Shown here in pieces: positions 1 through 11,744 of a stretch of DNA of 64,000 bases. This stretch comes from Phorcus lineatus. Lineage: Eukaryota > Mollusca > Gastropoda > Trochida > Trochidae. Position 1 is the first letter of the stretch; each line of letters opens with the position of its first letter. The translations under genes and the position numbers were made by a program. The notes below the pieces were generated by a model that made no database searches, was not told where the DNA came from, and saw only the letters and a program-made list of their open reading frames with translations. The DNA lies in NCBI GenBank assembly GCA_921293015.1, contig OV121095.1:32461484-32525483 (forward strand). The letters are read 5' to 3'.

Positions 1-15
1 TAATTCTTAATAAAT

Positions 16-340
16 GTTTACCAAAATGATGACGAAAAGTTTTCATGTGAAAGTATACAATTGAGTGTAACTTCATCATGAAATGATTCAGAGATAATAT
101 CTATGAATGGATTTTAAAAGATTTTCTTTCTAACAACTTAATATATGAAACACCTCATGGCTTGTCTCTGTTGTCATTTATAAACTTACACGGATTTGGA
201 ATGATAGTTAAAAATGAAAAGTTACGATCAAGATGTTATTAAATCTACATTCCTGAAAAGACACCCAAGGATTGTGATTTATACAATGTACTGTAAAAGC
301 ACGCCTTAATGTGACACAGAGTATGTTTATGATTTTTTAA
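16..340 (+). repeat. 5' arm of a segmental duplication (partner near 52381-53430)
   Basis: This stretch aligns base by base with the region upstream of C1q gene C. Shared blocks include 'aaatgatgacgaaaagt' against 'aaaatgaagacgaaagt', 'tctatgaatggattt', 'tttataaacttacacgg' and 'ggattgtgat'. The partner copy carries two extra insertions (52495-52970 and 53106-53373) that are absent here, so this copy shows the pre-insertion state. Homology resumes at about 6137, after the LINE, and runs into the C1q-A exon 1. Confidence 0.75.
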
Positions 341-645
341 AATACTTAAATTTAAATCAATATAGCATATGTCTTGAGTTTAACTCAAATCGTCCCTCAA
401 AACTTGCACCTTTTCTCTAAAATGTCAAAATTATGATATTTTAAGACTTCCGGTCGTGCATGGGAAGAAACAGGTCACGTTGAAGACGCGCTCCGCCGCC
501 CGCAGGTTTATCGTAAGCAATCCAGTCAAATGATCATATGAAAACCCTCTAATGAAATAACGAAAAATAGAGACTGGTACAGCAGACATTTACAAAGTAT
601 TATTTCAAATATAAATATTATACATTGTGAGCAGAAAGCGGTAAT

Positions 646-1401
646 ATGACTACGAGAGCGAACGCGGCAAGCATGGAAGAAATTGTTAAAGCCTCTGAGA
701 AAAGACTGCGTGAACTCATCTTAGAGGTGAAAAACGATTTAATAGACTCTATCGATGGCGTTAAGCAAGAAGTTAACGAACTAAAAACCAAAGTTGACAG
801 TATCGAACACGATGTCGCGGTACATCACGACGAGACGGTCGAACTCTGCGAGGAACTATCCACCATGAAGCAAGCCTACAGCAACCTTGAGCGCCAGGTG
901 ACTCTCAAAGACATACACGATAGAAAACCCAATCTTCTATTCTATGGCCTGTCAGAAACTTCAAACGAAAATGTAGAAAACAAGCTCATAAACTTTTTTA
1001 TGGAAAAACTAAATTTCAGTCAAGAAAGAGCAGACCAAATTCTCATTTAAACGGCGCACAGACTCCCTTAAAGTGAATACCAGCAAAAACACAACCCGGC
1101 GGCTCCGCCCAGTATCATCGCTACGTTCGTGAGAATAGCGGACCGAGAAGAAGTGTATCAGGCCCGGAAAATACTTCGAGAGCAGACCGGAAAGTTTAGC
1201 ATCCAGACGGACCTACCCGGAATGTTAAAGAAGAGACGGGCTATAGTTAGCAGGAAAGCTGCGGATATCCGAGAGAAGCAGAAGCTGTGGACGAGGGTGA
1301 GAGTTGTAGGAACGGAGGTCGTTTCTAAGTTTCTAAGGACCCAAATACCCGACCCTCACAGTGGAACAAATATGAGTAAACAGTTATCAGGTTATGAGTG
1401 A
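646..1401 (+). pseudogene. LINE ORF1p-like nucleic-acid chaperone, frameshifted
   Basis: The first part (646-1050, 134 aa) begins with ATG, is highly charged, and has heptad-like spacing over residues 20-85, consistent with the coiled coil of L1-type ORF1p. It continues into an RRM-like segment with 'NLLFYGLSET'. A stop at 1048-1050 is followed, after a frame change, by an open frame to 1401 with 'FVRIADREEVYQARKIL', which matches the second half of the same ORF1 RRM fold. In intact elements this protein binds LINE RNA as a trimer. The break plus the frame change mark it as non-functional. The family call rests on pattern and on its position just upstream of ORF2. Confidence 0.7.
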
Positions 1402-2168
1402 ACATATCTTTTCCCAGTTTGAGTGACAAATCTTACTCTTTATATTTAACTGTTCCTTTTTTGTTTTTTGAATGGACATACAATTCCTGTTTTTTTAAGT
1501 TTTAAGTTTTATTGTGCAGTTCATTCCAGAAAAGTTAGTCCATAACTTACAGTCCATACCACACAAAAAAAATCCGTGCAAAGGCATGTTACTAAAACAG
1601 TACAAACAACACAGCTCTGGATACTGTTTGTAAAACTGTGCTGTTTCATTGAGTTAGTCCTGTGCCAACATGTTTGTCACTAACCCGAAAGAAAATCTGG
1701 TGAACTTTTTATTTTTGTCCTTCTAAGGCAAATACTCGAAGGTAATTCAAAAACTCTTATTTTTATAATCAAGTCATGTCGTTAGTCATGTTTACCACAA
1801 TCAATTATTGTACAAATAGCATCGACTCCAGTAAGCACGGGAACCGCTCAACACGTGGTTTGTGCCGCTTTACAAAGTGTGTTTGTGTATCCTCTCTGGA
1901 TTATTTTTGTGTGAACTGTGCTTTTTCATAAGGACATTCTTTTGGGATTGGGATGGGGGGTGCAGGCATTCTCCAACTTTTGTTTACTGGAGCAAATGAC
2001 GGAAGTCAATGCGTCCCCTTTTTACTTATGTATATTCTTGTTGATTATTACTTTATATTCCCTTTCATTTCATAACATGTTTTGTGACACACAAACATCG
2101 GGTCAGCTATGGTTGTCCCACTATTTCATCAATTCACGCAACTTTGATGGCATCTTACATGACTTATA

Positions 2169-5100
2169 ATGACACCTAAACTTGATATTTACTCTGCAAA
2201 TTGTCAAGGGCTTAATAATGAGAAAAAGAGAATTGATGTTTTTGAAAATTTGGAAAAAAGAAAAGGCAACATATACTGTATTCAGGATACTTATTTTACT
2301 AATAGCATGGAACAGAAGATAAAATCGGAATTGAATTCCACAGAAGTCAGATTTAGCTCTCATACAAGTCAATCTAGAGGTGTAGCCATTCTGTTTCGAG
2401 ATAATTTTTAATTCGATTAAGTAAAAAAGTAAAAACAGAACAAGAAATCTTAAGTATTGCAACTGTTTATGGTCCTAACGTAGCCACACCAGATTTTTAT
2501 GTTGAAATAAAAACCAAAATACAGAGTCTGGAAACTGAAACAAATATCATATGCGGTGACTTTAATCTAGTCCAAGATCAATCAAAAGATACCTTCAATT
2601 ACTTGCATATAAATAATCCAAAATCAAGGGAAGCGGTATTTGATATGATAGAAGAACTGAACCTATACGATCCTTGGCGCGAATCTAATCTAGATACAAA
2701 ACGTTACACGTGGAGAAAACCAAAACCATTAAAGCAAGCACGTTTAGACTTTTTCCTTGTAAGAAGAAATCTAGAAAAGTCAGTTGTTACAACCAAAATA
2801 GAGCCAAGTTATAGATCGGATCATTCCATGATTTTAATACACATAGAGTTTACACATCTTGAAAAAGGAAAAGGCTTCTGGAAATTTAATAACAGTTTGT
2901 TACATGATACAAAATACGTGCGCGAAGTCAAGGGTATTATTTAAGAGACCGTTGAACAGTATCACTGTCGAAATCAGGAAGGCGATAAAGTGTTAAAAAT
3001 AAGTGAACAGCTTTTTTTTCGAAACATTGCTATGCAATATTTGAGGCTACACGATAAAATATTCAGCTTATAAGAAGAAAGAAAGATTAAAACTAGAAGG
3101 TGAATATAATGAAAAACTTGGAAGAAAAATTAGATAGTGTTGCGACTGAGGAGACAAAAACAAAATTGTTACAAGAAATCAACATTATAAAAGAGCACCA
3201 AATCGAACTTAATACATACAAGACGGATGGAATAATGTTAAGATCAAAGGCAAGATGGTATGTAAAAAGGCGAGAAACCTACAAAATTCTTTTTATCTTT
3301 AGAAAAACAAAATTTTATAAACAAAGCGATAACTAGAATGGACACTGATAATGGGCAGATAAGTGAAACAAAAAATATCATTGATTACGCAAAAAACTTT
3401 TTTCAAACTCTGTATACAAAGAAAACTGTAAAAGATGTTGACCTTGAAGCGCTCTTCATAGATAACAAAATACCTAGGTTATCTGACAATGATGCACTTA
3501 CGCTTGAAGGGGAATTGCAATATGATGAAGTTCTTGTAGCATTGAAAAATATGAAAAATGAGAAAAGCCCCGGCCCTTCCGGTTATACAACTGAATTTTA
3601 TAAATTCTTTTGGAACGATATCAACACCTACCTAATTGACTCATTGAATGCAGCATATAAGAAAGGCGAACTTTCAATAAGTCAAAAACAAGGGCTTATA
3701 ACAGGCATTCTGAAAAAAAAATAAATCAAAGGAGCAACTAAAAAATCATAGACCCATTTCATTACTAAACATTTCATATAAAATAGCTTCAGCCGATATC
3801 GGCTCGTATTAAGAACATATTACCCAAGATAATAAGTGAAGACCAAAAGGGATTTATGAAAGACAGATACATTGGAGAATGTACGAGACTGGTAAATGAT
3901 ATAATGGATTTTACTGAAATTACGAATAAACCAGGACTTTTGATATTGATAGACTTTGAAAAAGCTTTCGATTCAGTAGAATGAATGGTCGTTCATCGAG
4001 AAGTGTTTTGACTTTTTTAATTTCGGACCATCTTTAAAAAATTGGTTAAAAACATTTTACAATAACATAAACTCTAGTGTTCTGGTTAATGGATTCCCAT
4101 CAGAGTTCTTCCAAATCACCCGAGGTTGTAGACAAGGCGACCCTCTTTCGCCCTATATATTTCTTATTGTAGCTGAAATTCTAGCCCACATGTTAAGACA
4201 AAATAAAAAGATTAAAGGAATAACAATGATAGGTATTGAATATCTATTAACTCAGTTCGCTGATGATACCACCATCATTTTGGACGGCTCTGAAAACTCC
4301 TTTAGAGAAACATTGAAAGTACTCGAAACATATGCATCTTTCTCCGGACTCAAAATAAACATTGACAAAACTAAAATCATCTGGATAGGTTCGAAACAAT
4401 ACTCAAGTTTACAATATTGCAGAGAATACAACTTAGACTGGACTCAAAAACCATTTGTATTATTAGGTATTTTATTTCAACATAACAAGGCAGAAATGGT
4501 AGAACGGAACTACAAGGATAAGCTCAAGTTAATTGAGAAAGAAATGAAATTATGGTCCTTGAGAGACCTTACACCTTTAGGAAGAATAACTATTCTAAAA
4601 AGTCTAATTCTACCTAAACTTAATCATCTTTTTACCTCTCTCGCAAATCCAAAAATAGACACTATAACAAACCTGCAACGAAAATGTTTCTCATTTATTT
4701 GGAAAGGCAAACCTGACAAAATAAAACGATGTCTAATTACAAAACCATACAAGGAAGGTGGCTTGAAAATGCCTGCTATTTTCGAAACAATCAAATCGCA
4801 GAAAATATCATGGATAAGAAGGCTATTTGAACAAGATTCAAATATAAACAACCTTTTATATACATTTAATCAAACAAATACACTTTCCCCTGTTGAAATG
4901 GGACCAACTTATCTTAGAGCACATTATATCCCAAAACTCAGTAGTCAATTTTGGAAAGATGTATTTTATGCTTGGTCTGAATTACAAGAAAAGAATACAC
5001 ATGAGAGAGAACAACTCGGCCGGCAATACATTTGGGCAAACGATAATATAACGATTGAAAATAACCCGGTAGTATATGACCACTATTGGCAATCCAATAT

Positions 5101-5917
5101 TAAGTTCATAAACGACTTTTTAAAAGACGATAATACATTTCTATCATACAATGAATTCATAGAAATGTACGGAGTTAAAACAAACTTTCTTGAATATGCA
5201 GGCTTAATATCCTCACTGAAGAAATACTCAAAACGATGTTCTATAAGTAAGCAGAAAGATTTGCCCTTTATTCCTTCAAACTTAGAAATACTTTATAAAA
5301 CTAAGAAAGGATGTAGTATATTTTATTCCCGATTACTCAAAGACGATTCATTCCAAAAATTATATTACCATAGGAAATGGGAAGAAGAATTAGACATAGA
5401 TATCACACGAGAAGTGTGGAAAACGTACAATTCTATACCTTTCCAAGCAGCTTAAAGCACTAAACACAGGTGGTTCCAATACAGAGTTCTTCATAGAATA
5501 CTTACGACGAATAAGGACATGTACAATTACAGGTTGATAGAGTCTCCACTATGTACATTTTGTAATGTTGAAATAGAATCGATTTTTCATTTACTGTATG
5601 AATGTAGATGTGTCAAAAGACTGTGGCAAGATTTACTCGAATTGATTGAAAGCAAAACGGGCACTTGTTTAAGATTAAACGCAGAAAAAGTTATTCTTTG
5701 ATTCAAAGAAAGAAGAAATAACGTATTGAATTTCATTTTCATACTGACAAAAGAATACATTTACTCTCGAAAATTTACTAAAGTTTTACCTTCCCTCACT
5801 GGCCTCAAACCAAAATTGAAACAGAACTACCAACTGCATAAATTAAACGCCTACTCCCAGTGTAAATATGATTTATTTATCTCATTCTGGTCATCCTGCC
5901 ACAATCTATTTATCTAA
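2169..5917 (+). pseudogene. LINE ORF2: AP endonuclease + reverse transcriptase, broken
   Basis: Starts at ATG 2169 just downstream of a short spacer. In order: an APE-type endonuclease (2169-2940) with 'YSANCQGLN' at the start, 'ICGDFNLV' near 2550 and 'SDHSMI' near 2820, the last being the conserved SDH catalytic box; a reverse transcriptase (about 3340-4420) with 'DFEKAFDSVE', 'GCRQGDPLSP' and 'QFADDTTI', the last containing the catalytic DD at about 4262; a connector; and a C-terminal CxxC-H-C knuckle ('CTFCNVEIESIFH') near 5550. At least six stops or frameshifts split it (for example near 2410, 2942, 3337, 3724, 3983, 5455, 5701). Domain order fits the Tx1/L1 group; cDNA priming and integration would have been its role. 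Confidence 0.9.
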
Positions 5918-6030
5918 ATATATGTCATATCAAATGTGCTATTGTGACTGAACGTGTGGATCAATGAAATGATAACCTGCTGTACCCAAGAAAAAGAAAT
6001 AAAGTGATAAAAAAAATGATATTTTATTGT

Positions 6031-6206
6031 TTTCAATTATAATTGAAAAACAGTCATATAAATGTAAGGAAGTAGAAATTCTACGTCCAGTATACATATA
6101 TATCAGTTGAATGACCTACATAGTACTACCAATCACTATTTGTAAATGACACAACTTGCTCCAATCCTATTGGCTTTTCGATAGATGCTAAACATTTCTG
6201 TGAAGC
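6031..6206 (+). other. C1q-A upstream region
   Basis: Short AT-rich stretch between the LINE tail and the C1q-A TATA box. From about 6137 ('atttgtaaatgacacaact') it matches the sequence upstream of both promoter copies of C1q-C (from 53532), so proximal promoter sequence is conserved between the paralogues. Confidence 0.6.
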
Positions 6207-6213
6207 TATAAAA
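6207..6213 (+). promoter_or_regulatory. TATA box of C1q-A
   Basis: TATAAAA lies 60 bases before the ATG at 6273. The same box occurs at the same relative place in C1q-C (53602-53608), and comparable boxes precede C1q-B (27242-27248) and the decayed copy D (19988-19994). The surrounding 'gtgaagctataaaatg' and 'gtgcagctataaaagg' show conservation beyond the box. 'caggttcttcg' some 30 bases downstream is a plausible start region. Confidence 0.65.
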
Positions 6214-6272
6214 TGTCGAAGTCCTTTTCAGAGAGCATTCAGGTTCTTCGCCTGTAAATATTGTTGACTGAC

Positions 6273-6543
6273 ATGACGATAATGTTCTGTGTCATCGTTG
6301 TTTTTGCTTGCTTACAGTCTTTAGTGCACTCTGAAACGAGCGTTGGTCAAATATCAAAATCAACGACTTCATGTGGTTCTATGATTGAGAACGTCCTCCG
6401 ACTTGAGAGGGCAGTCACAAACATGAGTTTGGAATTGAAGCTCACCAAGGCAAACTTAGAAACCACCAAATCTGACCTGGCCACCACAAAACAGAACTTG
6501 GCAAATGCCATCGAGATAATAACCAACTAGACTGAGAAAACAG
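6273..6543 (+). pseudogene. C1qDC gene A, exon 1 (nonsense codon before the splice site)
   Basis: Encodes a signal peptide (MTIMFCVIVVFACLQSLVHS) then a coiled coil carrying the cluster signature 'CGSMIENVLRLERAVTNMS'. The exon would end at CAG|GTAAGT (6543/6544), phase 1, as in genes B and C. In gene C the corresponding codon is TCG (Asn-Ser-Thr); here it is TAG at 6528-6530, which ends translation five codons before the donor. The exon is 271 nt against 274 nt in gene C and lacks four codons near its end. The only downstream C1q exon with the right phase is at 16515, nearly 10 kb away. If transcribed, it would yield only a short secreted coiled-coil peptide of 85 aa. Sequencing error at one base cannot be excluded. 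Confidence 0.75.
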
Positions 6544-7572
6544 GTAAGTTAGCTTTTCAAAAAGAAGTTGTTAAATCAATGTTGTTTTCACTGCTGCATC
6601 TTGTGACACCCCAACAGTCTGTCCTTATCTCAATATTTGGCAGGTGTTTACATAAGAACAAAGGGGTATAGGGTCCATTTTTATCGAAGGGAAGTTAATT
6701 AATGATTGTACTCTAATGTCTCAAACAAGGCATTTCCAAAAGTATTACAATCTATTTTACCCATAAGGTTGTTAACCTCACAGGTTAGGAAACTTATCTT
6801 TTTCCTTTTTCGAGTAAGTATTTTGTTTACATCGCGAACCAATTCCCAGATTTGATTTTTTATGAACTCTAGATTCTTATCAACGTTCATTGTTCTCTTT
6901 TCCAAGATAACATTTGCCAAATATTATTTTTCTTATAAGTTGTCGATCCTTGACGTTTCCGAATTGACACCAGAAACAGATCTATCACTTTTACAATGAG
7001 CTTCAACGATTGTTGAAAGAATGAAATCCTGTAACTTAGTGCTTTCACAGATATGATTCAGCGACACTCTCTCTTAAAAACTAAATAAGTTTCTTTCCAT
7101 CAGCAAGACCTAAGTAATGTTATTGTGTTATTATTTATTGAAATGTTAATGTTGTACATACAATATCATATAACGCATCGATAGATTTGTGATTCATTTA
7201 AATTTACGTATGTGTGTTTCCAAAGAATGTTGAATTTACAGTTATATATAAACATTTGTCTCCTGGTGTAGCCAGTGCAACGTAAACAAATAGCCGTCCT
7301 CTTAAAAAATTGTTAATTCTCTTTTAATTTTTTTAATGTTTAACTTCATAAAAAGAGAGAGAGGGACACAGAGAGAGAGAAAGAGAGAGATTAATTGTTC
7401 ATGGTTTATGTGTAAATATTCTTAAGAATGAAAGACTGAATCTTAGCATGTCAATTCATTACAAACCGGTTTAAAACAAATGTGATCAGGCGTTAACAAT
7501 ACCAAGGGACGTAGTTCATGGCATCTTAGCATACCACTATAACTATAATAACTTTGTGAAGGAATGAATGCG
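6544..7572 (+). other. Presumed C1q-A intron, 5' part
   Basis: AT-rich. The first 90 bases and the stretch from about 7390 ('attgttcatgg', then 'aaaccggttt') match the C1q-C intron near 54180-54340. A GA-rich simple repeat lies at 7353-7391. No open frame here looks coding. Confidence 0.6.
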
Positions 7573-7700
7573 ACCGAAATACATAAACGTATAACCCATG
7601 TGTATGGCAAAGGAGCCCCTCAATATTCTACTGTTGCAAAATGGTCTGCTGAGTTTCAGCGGGGTCGTAGTTCCATGTTGGTTTCTATTTCTAGATAGTT
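7573..7700 (+). pseudogene. mariner transposase N-terminal fragment
   Basis: A 42-codon open stretch reads TEIHKRITHVYGKGAPQYST then VAKWSAEFQRGRSSM before a TAG. This is the helix-turn-helix region of mariner transposases, whose hallmark is YG-x-x-AP-x-YSTV-x-x-W-x-x-FKRGR. No catalytic D,D(34)D region or inverted repeats follow, so it is a small relic inside the C1q-A intron. Confidence 0.8.
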
Positions 7701-8526
7701 AAGGACTCAGCTCGCATTTATGTTCCGCTGATTATGATTATACAGTTGTTAACAAAAGATTCCAAATTTTCAAAATTAGTTAAAACAATTTGGTGTTCAC
7801 TTAAGATCATTTATCAAAAAGTGAGATTTTTCCAGAAAGTGGAGAAAAAAACTTATTTTTAAAACATTCTTAGAGTTAATACTCATAGCACTACATGTAC
7901 ACACTAGGCAAGAAGTTATTCAAAGCTCGATCATGTTATAAAAATGTTATTTAAGGTAGTGTTTTGTAAAAACCGCAAGACATATCAGAATGGTAACCCC
8001 ATTGTCTATTTAACCAGATATTTTTTTTAAATTGTTCAATTAATATTTATTGCAAAAATAAGAAAATCGCAATTTTCTATGATGCTCTTTTTGGGGTATG
8101 CCAAAATTGTTCCTGACATTCCATACAATACAGTACACAATACACGTTACTAATCTGTGGACACGAATTGCAATGAGTTAGGCGCCCCTTATATGATAAT
8201 GACTGCATTGGGTGAAACTGGCAAGGGATTCAAACCATGTACAGTTAATGCAGGCTTTATGCATATTTATCTATTTCACTTTATCAAGACATAATATTAC
8301 TATACAGTTTTAGTTAATGAATGTTAGAGTACAAAATCTATTATGATCATCCGACCTTTTTATTAACAGAATTACGACACTTTAATGTCAATTTGTACAC
8401 CTTTTTCAAGCATATCGATAGAAGGGAGACAGATATTTAATTGTAGATATGTTTCAAATTTACAAATGAAATAACAATGAAACTTAGCGAACCGTTTTCG
8501 AGGATTGCGATATAAAGTATATATAG
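7701..8526 (+). other. C1q-A intron, middle part
   Basis: Non-coding. Blocks around 7960-8060, 8090-8140, 8210-8290 and 8457-8520 align with the C1q-C intron at about 55270-55800; for example 'acaaatgaaataacaatgaa' is shared. Alignment breaks exactly where element E1 begins at 8527. Confidence 0.7.
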
Positions 8527-8657
8527 AGAATCTCACCCTCGTGTCTTCAGATATCATATATATCAACACTCGTTGATAAAAGTTAAAAATATCCAAGGTA
8601 ACTTTTAACAACGAGTGTTGATATATTTGATATCTGAAGACACGAGGGTGAGATTCT
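8527..8657. repeat. Near-perfect 131-bp hairpin at the E1 end
   Basis: Arms 8527-8575 and 8609-8657 are reverse complements over 49 bases with one mismatch; pairing continues into 'aaaagtta'/'taactttt' inside. The arm begins AGAATCTCACCCTCGTGTC. The loop is only about 15-20 bases. RNA copied through it would fold into a long stable stem. Confidence 0.9.
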
Positions 8658-9272
8658 ATTTATCATCCAATATCATTTTCAATATTAACTTTAAAAAACC
8701 AAAACACAGACACGTAACTCTTTGTCAATTTTACTACGGTCCGGCGTATGAATACATCACAATTTAATAAGGTACTGCAGCACCCAGGAACTCATTACGT
8801 CACCGTAGTATTATCAAAGAACATTAACAAATAGTCCTTCAAAAAGTTCAAGATATTGAGAAAAGTTTGAACAAAATTAGTTTCTTCCTTAATGATTGTC
8901 AAATTTCGAACACCGAATGATCAGATTTGATTCTGATTAGATATGAATTTAAATTGGAAAGTTGATAATGAAATTTGGCGACCGGCATAGTCAACAGTTT
9001 GAGGGCCGAGATGGCGGGTGGACAGTTACTGAGAATCGCTCTCACTGTCACTTTCAATGACATGTCTTCGTCGCTTGTCAGTCCTGTAATTGTTCACATT
9101 TATTGTGAAAGAACCACCAGCAATGTAGCTGGAACCAAAAATAGACTGAAGGTGATCACGTTTCGATGAAACAGTCATCGTGTTTGATGAACTTGTGTTG
9201 TGGGAAACAGCGACATGTTTCCATCGTTGACCTCGTTATAACGAGGGGCATATGGCAGAGCAGGGACTTTGT

Positions 9273-9989
9273 TTACAGCCGTGGCTCGTTATAGAGCACA
9301 AGTTGACCTGACTTTGAGGAATTTGACAGAATTGATGAAATTTGACTGTGCTGATCATCGCTTATGTGTGAGTAGTTGTTGATGCTGTGAACATTTTTAT
9401 GGCCGGTTATCTGCATGATGTGTAACCATAACAATGGCGACGTAGGTAACGCTCGATAGATGAATTGATTCAAACTATTGGCCATCATTTTTTTTTTAGA
9501 AACAACAAACATACACAGAAGATTGTTTAGAATTGAGGCTGGTAATTTGTGAATAGGACGAGTTTCACCTTCTGTTGCCAGGAATTGGGTCAATAGGTTA
9601 ATGTCTCTCAAAGTTTTTCTAGCGGTATTTTTGTTGTCTTAAGCTTGTGCAGTAATTAAGGCATCAACATCATTCTGACTTACTTTGGCAAATCTAGAGT
9701 TAGTTGGTTGTGGTTCAGGAACACTGAATGGTGGTTCTGTAACTCTAGAACTTGATGTTGCAGTAGATGTGTTTGATGGTGTTGATATTGTTGACGTCTG
9801 CCCACCTGATGATTTATTGTCATTAGTTTTTACTAACGAAAGCCTATGTTGCATCACCACGACTTCGTAATCAATCTCATCAATGACACAACGATAACTT
9901 CCTTCACCTTCATCAGATAAGACAGTTACTTGGCCAGTATCATCAATCGATACCTTATCCCCTTGATGGAAAATATTCATGTCGGCCAT
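9273..9989 (-). pseudogene. Crypton-like tyrosine recombinase, internally deleted, one in-frame stop
   Basis: Read on the minus strand from ATG 9989. Residues 1-55 form a small beta-rich module ('GDKVSIDDTGQV', 'YEVVVMQHRLSLV') followed by a Ser/Thr-rich linker and 'FAKVSQNDVDALI'. After a TAA at 9639-9641 the same frame continues with 'NKNTARKTLRDINLL' and 'IHKLPASILNNLLC', typical of the start of Crypton-type (DUF3504-like) recombinases in molluscs. It then jumps to the very C-terminus, 'ITGHKNVHSINNYSH', which holds the GH..(x)..Y motif with the nucleophilic tyrosine. The central domain with the first Arg and the HxxR box is missing. DNA strand exchange would have been its role; this copy cannot act. 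The domain identification is from motif memory, not a search. Confidence 0.7.
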
Positions 9990-10069
9990 GTTTGTTTACC
10001 TCTCAAAATGTAAATGAAAATAGTTCCGTTATATTATTAACCAATCAGCAATTAGCTCAAAATTTGTCA

Positions 10070-10128
10070 AAACGATATCTCCTAGGAGATATCGTTTGAT
10101 CTTCCACAAGCGATATCTCCTGTGGAAG
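10070..10128. repeat. Palindromes in E1 subterminal region
   Basis: 10070-10097 is a perfect 28-base palindrome centred on CCTAGG with half-sites AAACGATATCTC. Immediately after, 10101-10128 has arms CTTCCACA/TGTGGAAG around another GATATCTCC. The triple GATATCTCC pattern could be a recombinase-binding site array. It lies 80-140 bases upstream of the E1 ATG, next to a CCAAT box (10041-10045). Confidence 0.8.
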
Positions 10129-10147
10129 CCAATATTGGATGATAAAT

Positions 10148-10348
10148 ACATTTGTATACATAGATATGTTTACAAAAACAACAAATGAGATAACAATTGA
10201 GATATACATGTATTATACGTTGTGTGAATGGCCTTTAGAGATTCATTGAGCTAAAAACTATAGGTGATTCAAAAATCTTTCAATAGAGTTTACTTCGAAA
10301 GTGGTGCCTCGGTAGTCCAAAAAAGTCAGGATTGCAATTTTCCTCAAA
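10148..10348 (+). other. C1q-A intron, resumed after E1
   Basis: Aligns with 55800-55960 of the C1q-C intron, for example 'gtgtgaatggcct' and 'ttcgaaagtggtgcctcg'. In gene C exon 2 starts about 150 bases later; here it does not, and homology ends near 10348. Confidence 0.75.
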
Positions 10349-10648
10349 TCGGTTGTATTCGGGGAAATTGTTATTTTCGGGGTGCGATCAAAATTATTTA
10401 TTTTAGAAAAAATATCTAACTTAACTATAACCCCCAAAAAATGTTTTTAATCATATTAGTTTACAAATAATGGATAAAGGAAATTCGGTTGCGAATTGTT
10501 AGAGTTAGAGTTTGAAGAGTTAACTTGATTTTCTTTAAAAGCACATAATTCTATCTTTTGTTTAGATCTTTCTGAATTCTCGGTCTTTTTTACGCAAGCT
10601 GCCATTTGCAATCGAGTCGAAGGGAAGAAACTCTAGTCCCCACGTAAG

Positions 10649-10726
10649 ATGGACGACAAGCAGGCGAAAGAGCGCGAATTTGAATGCGCTGACGGATTGT
10701 TGAAATTTGTTAATTTGAAAAGAAAG
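10649..10726 (+). CDS. Possible short first exon, unidentified
   Basis: ATG GAC GAC AAG opens 26 codons (begins MDDKQAKEREFECADGLLKF) ending at a consensus donor AAG|GTATGT at 10726/10727, phase 0. The context is more GC-rich than its surroundings, with 'tccccacgtaag' just upstream. A hairpin (10898-10981) follows. I recognise no family; it could be the N-terminus of another transposon protein. No continuing exon was found. Confidence 0.25.
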
Positions 10727-10897
10727 GTATGTTTATACATACTAAGCCAATTTCACCGTCAAAGTCACTTTCACTTTTTAATTGCACTGCGAGCAATAAA
10801 AGATAACTTATTTAATTCAATTGCCAGGAGTTTGTATGCATGATAATTACAAAATACACTACATCATAAAGATATTATCATGCTCGTTGCGGTGGTA

Positions 10898-10981
10898 GAT
10901 ATCCTGCAATTGGAATAAACACTATGCGTTTAACTTGCCAAGGCTAGCAAAAAACAATGTTTATTCCTTATGCAGGATATT
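10898..10981. repeat. Hairpin, 24-bp arms
   Basis: GATATCCTGCAATTGGAATA (from 10898) pairs with the segment ending at 10981 that reads 'ttattccttatgcaggatat'. Similar in style to the hairpins in elements E1, E2 and E4, but no flanking inverted repeat was found. Confidence 0.75.
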
Positions 10982-11744
10982 CATCATCCCAAAGCACACT
11001 CGCGTGATAACCTCTATATAAACATTCATCTTTGACCAAGGGTACATGATAAAACCTAAAAGCCTATCTTAATGCACACCGAATGCACCTTCTTCAGTGA
11101 ACCTGTCCCTTTAACACGATATTTAGTATCCCGTATTTTCATGTTGAGTCCCTAACTTTGATTAAATGTTTAGAAAATGAATCCCTCTATTTAACATTTT
11201 ACTCAAGATTTTATAATTTTTTTTGGTTTTGTAATATTTATCAATTATAGTATTTGCATCTATGAAACATTGTCAGTTTCAAATAAGCACTTTAAAAACT
11301 GTTAGTGCACGTTGCCTTTTCGAAATCTCTCTAATCATCTTTGAGAAAGTTTTATGCTTAATTGTAAATTAACTGTATATTATATATTAATATGTAGTTA
11401 AATCGTTTATTTCTATAGGGAACACGTAGGCAATCTGCCATGGTACACATGATATTGGTACACATATTTGTGATAAATATTTGCTCATAATAAAAACATG
11501 CATATGGCAACACGTTTCATTAGTTCAATGCTGCAACTGGACAGCAATAGGTTTGAAGGGTAAAATTAATATACATGTATACCAAAGGTCATTTTAGTAA
11601 ATCTTTAATTATTTCATTATTTCATTGATAGTTTATTACTTGCAATATTTAGCTAGAATGAACCCTGATATGTGTATGATATAAGTTCCCCAAACGCTAG
11701 TGGCAGAAACAAAGCAATATCACTACAAAAATGACTTGGTTTCC
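10982..11744. other. No gene seen
   Basis: AT-rich non-coding DNA with many stops in all frames. Nothing recognisable. Confidence 0.6.

Larger units (their letters stand above)
445..6030 (+). mobile_element. Decayed full-length non-LTR retrotransposon, Tx1/L1-like
   Basis: Two-ORF LINE: a coiled-coil/RRM-like ORF1 (646-1401) followed by an endonuclease-reverse transcriptase ORF2 (2169-5917). The 5' end is placed near 445, where base composition becomes GC-richer, and the 3' end near 6030, after an A-rich tail with AATAAA. It sits between two blocks (1-340 and 6137 onward) that are nearly contiguous in the paralogous copy at 53.4-53.5 kb, so it inserted after the duplication. Several stops and frameshifts make it inactive. 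Exact ends and the target-site duplication are not resolved. Confidence 0.85.
8527..10147 (-). mobile_element. Element E1: inverted-repeat element with tyrosine-recombinase relic
   Basis: Insertion of about 1.6 kb in the C1q-A intron; the paralogous C intron runs uninterrupted across the site (55795-55805). Perfect 16-bp inverted repeats ATTTATCATCCAATAT lie at 8658-8673 and 10132-10147. A 131-bp hairpin (8527-8657) abuts the left repeat on its outer side; palindromes (10070-10097, 10101-10128) lie inside the right repeat. The minus strand encodes the two ends of a Crypton-like protein (9273-9989). It is a non-autonomous, internally deleted copy. Whether the hairpin belongs to the element or to a nested insertion is uncertain. 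Confidence 0.7.
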
